From Pseudomonas poae (lineage in GTDB: Bacteria > Pseudomonadota > Gammaproteobacteria > Pseudomonadales > Pseudomonadaceae): a DNA stretch of 64,000 bases. Location of the stretch: positions 6,965,501 through 7,029,500 of the forward strand of contig CP034537.1 of the NCBI GenBank assembly GCA_004000515.1, read 5' to 3'. The position numbers and the translations under genes were made by a program. The notes beneath the pieces are model-generated. The model saw only the letters and a list, made by a program, of their open reading frames with translations. It was not told where the DNA came from and made no database searches. The first letter of the stretch is position 1; the number at the start of each line of letters is the position of its first letter. Of this stretch, positions 51,610 through 60,576 are shown piece after piece.

Positions 51610-52446
51610 TCAGTCGATCCCCATCTTCCGTCCGAACTCCTGATCACGATCGCGCTCACGTTGGCGGTAACGCTTTACAAAGCTGGCTTCGATCAGCTCT
51701 TCGACTCCCAACCCAAGTCCGCAGTTTACCAACGACGCCATAGAACTATCGCTCAGTGAAAAATCATTGGGAATGAAGCCAATATTCTCCACCCTGTTCC
51801 TATCAAGTTCTGCCTCAAATGCTTTCAAGAAGTCAGCCAGCCCAGGGCGACGAGCTTCAGTTGCTGCACTTGCAGCGGAGTCATCAGCAACTGTTACTGC
51901 ATTAGCCGCATTGATACCAATCTGCGCCACCACTTTAGTTATGGAAGGCCAATATTTGAGATCATACTGATAGGTCAACTTCTCCAACTTACCTTTCACG
52001 TGAGACCTGAAAAGCCCATTATCCTCAGAGGCTTCTTCAACGACATCCATAATATGGTAGTAGGTATCACTACTAAAACTGGACATCTCTTTAACCTCGG
52101 TGCGCCGCGAGAGCAACTCCGAGAGCAACTCTGAAACTTTTGCAATTCTCACATTCAACTCAGTGAGCATCTCCCGATCCTCGCGAGCTTCTTTGATCTT
52201 TCCAGGATTCCAGGAGTACACAGTGGTTGTGAAAACATCAAAGAATGAACTTAGCGCCCTAGGCTGTTCTGCCAGCGTGGCGTGCAGCTCGACGTAGACC
52301 TCAGCAAGCTCAGTGGTGCGTCCCAGCAGACTCTCGATGATTCGGTTGATACTGCGCCAGGTACCGTTTTCCTCATTATATTTAAAGTCCTCACGCAATA
52401 TGCTTTCACACACATAGATTGCAGTGGCACGACCTTTAACATCCAT
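51610..52446 (-). CDS. Hypothetical protein, predicted mostly helical
   Basis: 278 residues from ATG at 52446 (MDVKGRATAIYVCESILREDFKYNEENGTW), with AGAGG upstream; ATG at 52533 would add 29 residues. The middle is rich in helix-forming charged and Leu segments (KEAREDREMLTELNVRIAKVSELLSELLSRRTEVKEM), suggesting coiled coil. The end (FVKRYRQRERDRDQEFGRKMG) is strongly charged. No signal peptide, membrane segment or catalytic motif is evident. Codon use is less GC-biased than in the core genes. I do not recognise the family. Confidence 0.65.
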   Translation of the reverse strand: MDVKGRATAIYVCESILREDFKYNEENGTWRSINRIIESLLGRTTELAEVYVELHATLAEQPRALSSFFDVFTTTVYSWNPGKIKEAREDREMLTELNVRIAKVSELLSELLSRRTEVKEMSSFSSDTYYHIMDVVEEASEDNGLFRSHVKGKLEKLTYQYDLKYWPSITKVVAQIGINAANAVTVADDSAASAATEARRPGLADFLKAFEAELDRNRVENIGFIPNDFSLSDSSMASLVNCGLGLGVEELIEASFVKRYRQRERDRDQEFGRKMGID

Positions 52447-52700
52447 TTTAGAAACCTCTATTAATTGATAATCAGATGATAAAGTCTCAGCCGTGAGGTG
52501 TCGGTACCTATCCGAAAAAAACCTTTCCGTCATGGGTACCCTCAGCGCGCCCCAGCAAACGTCAAGCCTGAGCAGAGCATCAAGCCCAAGTATCAAGCCA
52601 AAACCAAAGCTGAAGCGGCAGATGATGAAATAACGTTCTTGTCCAAATAATCCGAAAACAACTAACACCAAACACCAAGCCCCGCAGCCCAAGCAGCTTT

Positions 52701-52720
52701 ACTTTACACCCCAGTAAAGT
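52701..52720. promoter_or_regulatory. Perfect inverted repeat, candidate operator of the TetR gene
   Basis: ACTTTAC, six bases, GTAAAGT form a perfect 7-6-7 palindrome 75 bp upstream of the TetR-family gene. TetR regulators bind such palindromes and commonly repress themselves. Confidence 0.6.
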
Positions 52721-52794
52721 TAATTAGGCGAAACATGGGTGGCGGATCGCATCTCTTTCAGTAACACTTAACCGACTCTACATAGGTAACTGAT

Positions 52795-53442
52795 ATGAAT
52801 GTGGCCACCTCCTCCCCCGTCGACGACTTGCTCAACCCAGGCGAAAGCGCATCACGCCCAGTCCGGATTCTAGCGGCTGCGGGCAGGATGTTCATTGAGC
52901 ACGGGTACGAAGGCGCCAGCATGGAGGAGATCGCCAAGGCTGCAGCGGTGACCCGCCAGACTCTGTATAACCGCTTCCCCGATGGCAAGGAGTCGCTTTT
53001 CGTGGCGGTGGCAGAGCGGATGTGGAAAGCCTTCCCCGTCATGAACGTTGCAACAGATGAGCGCGCGCTGTCCGACCCAAGGAGAGGCCTCATGCAGATC
53101 GCCACCGAGTTCGCGTGCTTCTGGTCTGGCCCGACAGCCGCCGACTTCCTACGCATGGTCATCATGGAAGGCAGACGATTCCCTGTGCTGTCCAGCCGAT
53201 TTGACGAGGTTATCCAAGCGCCGGCAATGACCGTCATCAGCGACTACCTGGCCGAACTGGCACGCAGAGGTACCTTGGCAGTTCAAGAGCCTGAAACTGC
53301 CGCCTGCGACTTCATGGAGATGCTCGATGGTCGGGTTCTCTGGAAACAGGTCAGAGCCAACAGCGAGCCGCTTGCCCGCGAGGAGATCGAGCAGATCGTG
53401 GAGCGCACCGTGGACGCCTTCCTGCGATCGCTCCGGCACTGA
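52795..53442 (+). CDS. TetR/AcrR-family transcriptional regulator
   Basis: 215 residues. The N-terminal HTH is clear: RPVRILAAAGRMFIEHGYEGASMEEIAKAAAVTRQTLYNRFPDGKESLFVAVAERM. The C-terminal ligand domain resembles the AefR/TetR_C type. The ATG at 52795 is the natural start; the GTAAAGT palindrome upstream is a candidate operator. No exporter or enzyme gene lies next to it in the usual divergent or operonic position, so its target is unclear. Confidence 0.87.
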   Translation: MNVATSSPVDDLLNPGESASRPVRILAAAGRMFIEHGYEGASMEEIAKAAAVTRQTLYNRFPDGKESLFVAVAERMWKAFPVMNVATDERALSDPRRGLMQIATEFACFWSGPTAADFLRMVIMEGRRFPVLSSRFDEVIQAPAMTVISDYLAELARRGTLAVQEPETAACDFMEMLDGRVLWKQVRANSEPLAREEIEQIVERTVDAFLRSLRH

Positions 53443-53602
53443 AATCCTAGAGATCAGCGAAAGGCCTGCAAACACCCGCAAAAACCGGAAAACTTGCCAA
53501 AACACCCGAACACGCACGATCAATCCACACACCGCAGGCCTAGAGGCTTCTAGAGCCACGCGCCCCTAACCCTGACGCCACAGACCACAGACCTAAACTC
53601 AA

Positions 53603-54919
53603 TCAGAAATCCCCATCCAACAGCCCCTCCATACCTGCTGGAAGCGAATGCGCGCTACTTGGTGGAGTCAGCAACGGCAACAGCTTGTCCTCCGGCAGCG
53701 CCTGATCATCTGTGTCGTACTTCACCTGCCGGATCCCGTGGTAGACGAGGCTGTCACTGACATACTCGATGCAAGGCCCATCGGACTCCTTGGGGCCTCT
53801 GACCATATAGCCGTAACGAACCCTTCCCATCGAAGCGGTAGCATCGCAGGCGACGTGCGAGAACAGCACAATGTTGCTGCCGGCGCTCTCCTGCACAGAT
53901 TTGAAGATCACACCATCAATACGGGGCTTGCAGTGGGTGGCCAGGTACTCAGCGATGACTTGAGTAGTTAGATAGTCGCGCTCTGCTCCAGGAAGCACCG
54001 GCACCGTGATTGCGTCATGCAGATACCTCAGGAAATCCCGCCGCCCTACCTTCGAATGGTATTTGGAGTCAAAGAAGCTTGGCATGGGCCCTAGATCTGC
54101 TTTTTTCAAAGCGTCCGAAATCCAACACCTTGACCTCCCTGACCAACCTGAATTCGCCACTCACAACGGTGCCGCCGACCGGGGGACGGAGCTCAGCGAC
54201 ACAGGTCTTGCGCTCGAATGCTCCGTAGAAGGCAGGAACACCTGCAGGGTTCATCCTGCCCTCTCGAGCTCGCTCCTTCGGGGGAGCTCCGAGATTACGC
54301 GCAGGGTTGGCTGTGATCTCGAAACACTCTCGCCGCCCATGCAGGTTCGGGCGCGGAAGATCGACGGAGAGTTTTCAGGCGTGAGCAACCGCACCACGGC
54401 ATTTTCATCGGACGAGGCTGAGTACTTATCTAGATCTTTGAAGATCCAGCCCAAGAACGCCTTGGCGCTGTCGTTGAAGAAGCGTATTCCATGCTTCATA
54501 CCTTCCTGGAACTCGCACCATTGGTGGCCGATGTCATTCAAGCTGAAACGTTGTCTGGAGTACTGAATGTCGTCACTGTAGGACGTCAGGCGCCTGCAGA
54601 CCGCATCAACGATGCGCTCTTGGTCTTCGCAACCAAAGATTTCGCTCACCCAATAATCGATGCCATCCCCCTCCTGGTATTCGATGCGCCCTTCGCTCCA
54701 ACGCCAAACGTGCTCACCTTCAGTGATATAGGTGCCAAGGATTTCATTGACCCGCTCAACGATCTCAGCGAGAGGCACACACTTGCGCTTCGAGTCGCAC
54801 AGGCTGCAATTGGACGACGTCCCATTGCGCCGAATCTGCCGACCTAGGAAGGTATCGTGCACGCACTCATAGCAAACCACCTCGGTGGGATTGCAGTACT
54901 TCAACATTTCCTCTCGCAT
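53603..54919 (-). CDS. HEPN/RES N-terminal plus RES-domain protein, toxin-like (two one-base breaks)
   Basis: 438 residues after repair. The N-terminal part carries a zinc ribbon (VCYECVHDTFLG ... CSLCDSKRKC) as in the HEPN/RES N-terminal family. The C-terminal part is a RES domain: IFRARTC, then RMNPAGVPAFYGAFERKTCVAELRP, VSGEFRLVREVKVLDFGRFE and SKVGRRDFLRYLHDAITVPVLPGAERDYLTTQVIAEYL. RES toxins act on NAD+. Breaks: one base missing in the run 54259-54261 and one extra in the T6 run 54101-54106. An MbcA-like ORF starts 210 bp away on the other strand. Confidence 0.8.
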
Positions 54920-55128
54920 GGTGCTGGCAATACCTGAGCCTGTTCAGAAAGACAGGCATGATGGCTGAAGTGCCGCGATTGGAATACCATCCAAATAGCT
55001 CAAGGCTCAGATTGCTTAGAAATAAGCGCTGCCCTCCGAAGTGGACAGGATGCCCTCCATTGCGTCCGCCAGATACCAGATCCAGACGCTGCCATAATCC
55101 GGATACTGAGCCCACCCAAGGAGTCGAC

Positions 55129-55446
55129 ATGCTGATCGAGCTCGACCTGAACCATAATGACGCGCAGGCGCTTTTGCACCATTGCGGAGAGCACCAGCCA
55201 AGCTCTGATGATTTCCGAGAAAATGCTCGCCTCAGAGAGGCCTTGGAAACGCTCGCAGAGGCCATCAATGACGCGATGAGTCCAAGGGGGGAAAGCCCGG
55301 AGTCGTCGGAAGCGATTGACCCACGGCTGCTTGATTCAGCGATGGCAATCTTCGGCGACAAGAAAAGTGCGGTGGACTGGCTATCGAAACCCTTACGAGC
55401 GTTGGGAGCTAAACGCCCGAGGGATGCCCACATCGATGACGCCTAG
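55129..55446 (+). CDS. MbcA/ParS/Xre-type antitoxin-like protein, truncated by an in-frame stop
   Basis: 105 residues. ATG at 55129 has AAGGAG. The C-terminal half reads LDSAMAIFGDKKSAVDWLSKPLRALGAKRPRD, close to the toxin-binding domain of antitoxins partnering RES toxins (consensus FGD..A..WL..P..ALGG..P). It stops at TAG 55444-55446. The same frame continues TLLARIEHGFGA to TAA at 55483-55485, which is the usual last helix of the family. The N-terminal half (MLIELDLNHNDAQALLHHC) is not an evident Xre HTH. The stop may be a point mutation or sequence error. Confidence 0.65.
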   Translation: MLIELDLNHNDAQALLHHCGEHQPSSDDFRENARLREALETLAEAINDAMSPRGESPESSEAIDPRLLDSAMAIFGDKKSAVDWLSKPLRALGAKRPRDAHIDDA

Positions 55447-55547
55447 ACGCTTCTTGCGCGCATTGAGCATGGGTTTGGTGCCTAAAAGCATTGCAAGGTC
55501 TGCAGATCACCCTAGGCCCATTAAGTGATTCAGGGAGGTGGCACAGG

Positions 55548-56450
55548 ATGGCCAAGAAGCCGAAGTTCTACGCTGTTGTCCACGGACGGAAACTCGGGAT
55601 TTTCAATAGCTGGGAAGGTGGGGCTCGCTTGTCCATTGACAGTTTTCCGGAAGCGAAACACCAGTCGTTCGCAACGCTTGAGCTCGCTGAGGAGTGGTAC
55701 CGCCAGAACACCCCCACGCCAGGCTCGAACCACTCACCGGTTCTTCACTTCAGCACGCAAGCGTCCGCGCAACTGCCGACCGTCATTCCACAACGGCCTC
55801 AACAGCCGACCTTGGACGGCGTGGTTGCCAAGGACTACGTCGTCTACCTGATCATCGATCCCGTAACAGAGGAGCCGTTCTACGTAGGGCAGACAGGCGA
55901 CTTCGAAGCCCGGCAGCGAGGCCATCTTGGGAAAGCCAACCATGACTGCAAACGCGCGGCAGCCAAGATCGCCCAGATACTCGATGACGGGATGACCCCA
56001 GCATTCAAAGTTGTGGAAACCTGCGAATCTGAAGAGGCCTCTTTGGAGGCCGAGACACGCTGGATCGAGCACTGTACCGCCAGGGGTATCACGGTTTGGA
56101 ACCGCACGAGGGAGCATCGCCAAATCCAAGCATTACACATGAAGCCCAGAATCGAGTTTGATCGAATTATCGGGGACGGCCCCTTCACCCTCGGCCCCTA
56201 CCCATACGACTCCAGGTTTGAGCTGAAGAGCAAGCTCAATGCCTTCTTGGCCAAGTCTGCCCAAGGTGCGATAAAGCTGGGCATGGCCACCGAGAAGCTC
56301 AGGTTGATCTGGAAACTCACCCGCCAGGCAGGGGAAGTCAGCGAATTTCGCATCGTCAAGAACGCATCCAAGCATCAGCTCGAAGCAGTCCTCGTGTCCG
56401 GATCAACCGTGAACTTTGACTACGGCGCCGCGATCGACCGCCTCCCCTGA
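55548..56450 (+). CDS. RNase H1-N/viroplasmin-like domain fused to a GIY-YIG nuclease domain
   Basis: 300 residues. Residues 4-53 (KPKFYAVVHGRKLGIFNSWEGG ... FPEAKHQSFATLELAEEWY) match the caulimovirus viroplasmin/RNase H1 N-terminal domain, which binds RNA:DNA hybrid or dsRNA. Residues 97-186 fit GIY-YIG: YVVYLI, FYVGQTGDFEARQRGH (Tyr112, Arg122), the acidic helix SLEAETRWIEHC and WNR. A C-terminal region of about 100 residues is unrecognised. ATG at 55548 follows GGGAGG. It stands in the accessory region, convergent with a helical unknown. A nuclease acting on hybrid or branched nucleic acid is inferred. Confidence 0.8.
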   Translation: MAKKPKFYAVVHGRKLGIFNSWEGGARLSIDSFPEAKHQSFATLELAEEWYRQNTPTPGSNHSPVLHFSTQASAQLPTVIPQRPQQPTLDGVVAKDYVVYLIIDPVTEEPFYVGQTGDFEARQRGHLGKANHDCKRAAAKIAQILDDGMTPAFKVVETCESEEASLEAETRWIEHCTARGITVWNRTREHRQIQALHMKPRIEFDRIIGDGPFTLGPYPYDSRFELKSKLNAFLAKSAQGAIKLGMATEKLRLIWKLTRQAGEVSEFRIVKNASKHQLEAVLVSGSTVNFDYGAAIDRLP

Positions 56451-56524
56451 CCTGCTGCAACCAGGTGACGAGAGCCCCTCCAGCACCGGATCCGAGCGCA
56501 TAGAAGAAGCGCACCTGATGCACC

Positions 56525-57315
56525 TCAGTCACCTCCTCCAAAGACCGGATTATCCAAGCCCAGGAAATCCGCCATCCAAGTTTGCTCCTCGTCACTGGGC
56601 TCGTAAGAATAAGCAGTCTTACCCTCAACTTGTTCAGGCAGTTCACGCCAATATCTTGGTTCAGCCACACCGTCCAAAAACACCAGCTCGCAGGACACAT
56701 AGCACATCCATATCCCTGCCGTCAGAAATTGAATATTCAACTGTAACGATTCTTCATCGCCTGTGTATTCGCGGATGGGCGTGAACTGCTTATGCAAAGT
56801 TCCAATATGTGTGAACTCTCGACTCAGCAAGCCGTAGATGCGGCCGAATGGAGGGAAGACGCGTTTGGCACTGGAAACGGCGCGTGGAGATTCAAATTTG
56901 TGCTCCTGGTATTTCTGAAAGTCTTCCGGGAATTGCATGAGATGGAGGGCTACGGCCATGGTTTCAATGGCTGAGCGCACGACCGGGCCAGGCTGCAGAA
57001 CAAAGCCCCCCGAAGCATGTATGCTGCGCCAACCATGGAATTCAGCGCATTTGAGAGGAGCTCTGCACATGCTTTGCGAAGCTTATCCTCTTCGCGATCA
57101 GCCCTAAAAAGCCCCGATGTCAAAATAGCGGAGCAATGTGCAAAAAGCGCACTCATTTTTTCAAGATCAGCACTGTGTAACGCGTCAAAACTTTTAGCGA
57201 TTTTATCAGCATCACGACTTATCTGATTAATAAGCATTGACCGACGAAACTCGTACACCTTCTCGTTGAATGGATCAACAACTACTGCGCAAGTATCAGG
57301 ATGCTTTTCCCACAT
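56525..57315 (-). CDS. Hypothetical helical protein (frameshifted)
   Basis: 263 residues if one base is added to the C6 run at 57006-57011, joining NSMVGAAYMLRG to GFVLQPGPVVRSAIETMAVALHLMQFPEDFQKYQEHKF. The helix RSAIETMAVALHL and the general plan recall DUF5677/HEPN-like proteins found in defence islands, but this is only a resemblance. The C-terminus is acidic (YEPSDEEQTWMADFLGLDNPVFGGGD). ATG at 57315. Convergent with the GIY-YIG gene with a 74-bp gap. Confidence 0.6.
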
Positions 57316-57755
57316 AGATCATTCCTTGTTCGTTAAGAGTCTTCAACCTGCGACGCTGGTACCTTTAATCCGCCAATCCATCTAAGCGAACCGGCTCATG
57401 CAATAGAGATGCTGAAGTCAATAGGAATATAATTCCGCGATCAATATCAGCAGTACCCGCCCTGTGAAGCATAGCTCGTGACCCAGGACAGTTTCCCCGT
57501 TGCTCCCTGTACGATGACTTCCATCAGGGCAGCCGAAAAATCCGCCTCATGGTCAAGCCTGGCAAGCCTGTCCAACTGGCAAGTCCCTGAGTGTTGATCA
57601 GCACCAGGAGCGATGCTACCGTATCGACCACGGTCTTCCTGGATCGAGCGGTCGGCATGCAGAGCCTTTGCGCCTCAGGTGTTTTCTCCCCTTCTTTCGC
57701 ACGCACTTCGACAATTGTCAGCGGGCAGCCGACACCGTGACATTGGAGAATTGCC
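57316..57755. other. Intergenic region upstream of the recombinase
   Basis: 440 bp, AT-rich next to 57316. No open frame with a credible start and no repeat are seen. It may hold promoters for both divergent genes. Confidence 0.45.
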
Positions 57756-58820
57756 ATGCGCGTTCCGGTCTATCCCGAAGATCTGCTCCCCCAAGCCGCC
57801 TTTAAAAGACTCGCCAAACTCATCCAGAAACGATGGCCAGGCCAATCACCCGTCCAGCTCTCTTTTGCCCGAGAGACCCTGTCCAAGGGGCTAGGGTATG
57901 CCAATTACCACGATCTCATGAAAGAGTCCGTTATCTGGCCTCGGGATGCAGAAACGCCTGCCCTGAGTACCACGCACACCCAGCTCGCGGCTGAGTTTTT
58001 TTCGGTATTGGCCTTAGCCGACGACACCTCAGTACCGCGCAGCGTGCTTGACCCTTTGTCGAGACGCTCCCGTTGAATGCGCTCAGCACGTTCAAGGGTG
58101 CTGCCTCACGAGGCGTGGAAGTGACCAAGAGCCCAATGCCTGATTTCAACCAGACTGAAATCTGTCCTGTGAACACCACCTCCCCAGAGTCCGAAGTCCC
58201 GTGCTTCACGTGTCCACCGATAACGCACAAGCCATCGAGGCTCCGCGCCATTGCGTCGGGACTGGATGTCTTCACTCACATTGATGCGATCAAGCGGATT
58301 GTCGAAAACTCAGGAAGCCTTCGCGACCGGAGCCTTTTGCATTGCTGGAGACAGGGCTTCGGGGGCACGTCATCCTTGGTGCCAAGGTTTCCCAGGTTGT
58401 CAGCTTGGAAACCCAAATGCCTTCGAGCAAAGAGATATCCATTGAGGTCACGAAAGCGAAACCACCACTACTTCTTGCGAACACAGCAGTAATCGGGAAG
58501 TACATCAGGGAAGAAAATCTCTCTACCGATGACTATCTCTTCCCGAGTGATGACGGGGAGCAACCCATGTCGACATCCCAACTGCTTCGGATTTTTCAGT
58601 CGTGGGAACGAGAAGCTCAACTCCCCGCTCAACACTCACGCCAAGCACCTTGAGACGGGCAGCTATGGCACAACTAGCAGCGTCCACCCCACCGCAACAG
58701 CCTGGCAAGCGAATCGCCGATCAGCTGGGTCACTCTTTTAGTTCCATGACCGAACACTACGTTTCACTCACTACAACAGCCGTTGATGCGGCCTTGAAAA
58801 CCAAGAAACGTCGTACCTAA
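57756..58820 (+). CDS. Tyrosine recombinase/phage-type integrase (three apparent one-base breaks)
   Basis: Four frames in succession join into a 355-residue protein if one base is added near 58045, 58336 and 58611. The C-terminal catalytic domain shows SLRDRSLLHLLETGLRG (box I Arg), EISIEVTKAKPPLLLANTAVIGKYI, DDYLFPSDDGEQPMSTSQLLRIFQSW, STLRRAAMAQLA (box II Arg) and LGHSFSSMTEHYVS (His and catalytic Tyr). The N-terminal part (LSFARETLSKGLGYANYHDL) would be an arm- or core-binding domain. Three breaks in 1 kb is dense, so real decay is possible. It would move the island. Confidence 0.7.
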
Positions 58821-58926
58821 ATAAGGCTGGCTACGTGCGACGCTAGGTAGCCAGGCCTTTCCCGTGGCCTTCTACACAGGCCGTCTCTGCCTTAACTCGC
58901 AAGGTAGAGGCGGTGCCGTGCCGACC

Positions 58927-59090
58927 TAGTGTCCTGTCTCGGAAATAAGCCGTTCACTTTTGGCGGCGTCTTTGCTGCCCGGCCAGCGTTGCCACTCCTC
59001 GCCATAGCCCTGTTATGACTCGTCGCGGCGCCTTGGCCTGACCCCCAAGCCACTCGCCAAAAGAGAACGTATTTCCGAGACAGGACACTA
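58927..59090. mobile_element. 164-bp MITE-like element with perfect 21-bp terminal inverted repeats
   Basis: TAGTGTCCTGTCTCGGAAAT(A) at 58927-58947 is exactly repeated inverted at 59070-59090. Similarity continues inward (CGTTCACTTTTGGCG against the complement of CGCCAAAAGAGAACG). The ends are TA, as for elements that duplicate TA (IS630/mariner type). No transposase frame lies inside. It sits between the recombinase and the FRG gene. Confidence 0.82.
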
Positions 59091-59159
59091 GCGATCAAAG
59101 GTGAATCACACCGTCTTGAGTTACCCTATATTCCTGACCGAGCATACGGTGGCGAGTAC

Positions 59160-60316
59160 TCACTCACTGGCTTGGAAGGAAAACTTTTGAGCAATGTACT
59201 TCGCCGAGCTTTCTATATAGGGAAACACCGTACTCTCGTTTATATTCAACCGATCAAGCTCTTTCAAAATACTTCTCTTGTTCGTTACCGCTATGCGGTG
59301 AAGCGTAATATCGGAAGTACCTTCCTCATCCAACACCGCTTCATCACCGAACAGAAGGAAAGCTCCTGACTGAAATGAGATCCTGCTATTGGTGTGTTTT
59401 CCTTTGACGCACAACACGGAGCGGAGATGCCCAGGTTCCAGGCGGGGTTCAAAGAATGGCTTTTCTTCCTTGATAAAATGAAGCAACTGCTTCAATGCCC
59501 GCTGATCGTTAAAACCATCTACGTCTTCAGAATCGAATGTGATTGAGTCCCTGACGCCTTTCGACAAACGAGACAGGTTAGCAATACAACTCGCCGTATC
59601 AGAATCGAAGTACTTGATATAACTAGGATCCATGGAGAGCACGATGACCTCTCCAGCATCATCTAAGTGGCTCTTACAGCAGAAGTACAACCCGATCAAT
59701 GGGTTCGATGTGATATCGAGTAATCGTGTCGGCAGCGAGTAATGCTGCATCCGCACTAGGCGATCCAAGGTATAGATATCGCCACTGAAATCCAGGGAAT
59801 TGGAAACCAGAAGTTCCCGATACATCCTATCTTCAGCATCTCGGTATACGAAGTTACCATCTTGATCCCTGCGAAAAATCGAGGGTTCCAAGCGATACTT
59901 TTTGCTGTTCGAGTGCCCTCGATAAAAAACCTCGCGACGGCCATGGTTTAGTCGAAAAACATGTTCAATGAAGGCACCGACGCTGTCAGCTTGGGTTTCC
60001 GGTGGCGAGGTGGCAGGAAGATCTTCCTTGGTGACTTTCGAGCCAACCATCCCTTCCGGCAAAATACCTGCGCGATGAAGAATGGCAAAAGGTCTTCATC
60101 CTTGACCGCCCAGTGCGTGCGATTGATCTCCCAATCCCGAATATCAAGAGCGGCTTGATGAGGTTTGATCTGCTCAAACTCAATGGGTGCAATTTGATCA
60201 TCCATGATCGGTCGAGCAAACAAAACTCTACCGTTGCTACGAAGCTTTACCTCAAGCTTCCCCACTCTCATGGCATGATGCGTGCCCTCGTAAGCAAACA
60301 GGCAAGGGAGTTCCAT
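59160..60316 (-). CDS. FRG-domain protein with an extra N-terminal domain (frameshifted)
   Basis: 385 residues if one base is added to the A4 run at 60061-60064, joining LPFFIAQV to FLPEGMVGSKVTKED. The FRG domain is clear: REVFYRGHSNSKKYRLEPSIFR and LDRLVRMQHYSLPTRLLDITSNPLIGLYFCC, including the name-giving F-R-G and the QHY.LPTRLLD core. The first 85 residues (VGKLEVKLRSNGRVLFARPIMDDQ) form a separate unknown domain. FRG proteins recur in phage-defence islands; the biochemical activity is unknown. It lies 260 bp downstream of, and co-directional with, the RloC-like gene. Confidence 0.8.
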
Positions 60317-60576
60317 CAGTGCTTTAAGCTGTGGCTCTTTGAGCTCTTTGAAACTTGCAGCAATATCATCGTTCGTGTACTCCAGAAAGCGGCTCTTATC
60401 ATACTCATAGCCGCTTTCCCATGCCCCCCACGAGACGTCACTAGGAAATTATACATAACCCTTCCCCCCTCCTTCCTTGGTTAGTACCAATATAACAGTC
60501 TATGAGATAAACCTGTTCTAAGTCACCATGGCTAACGCCTTCACCATTTCGGCCAAAAATCACATCAACATCCGAC

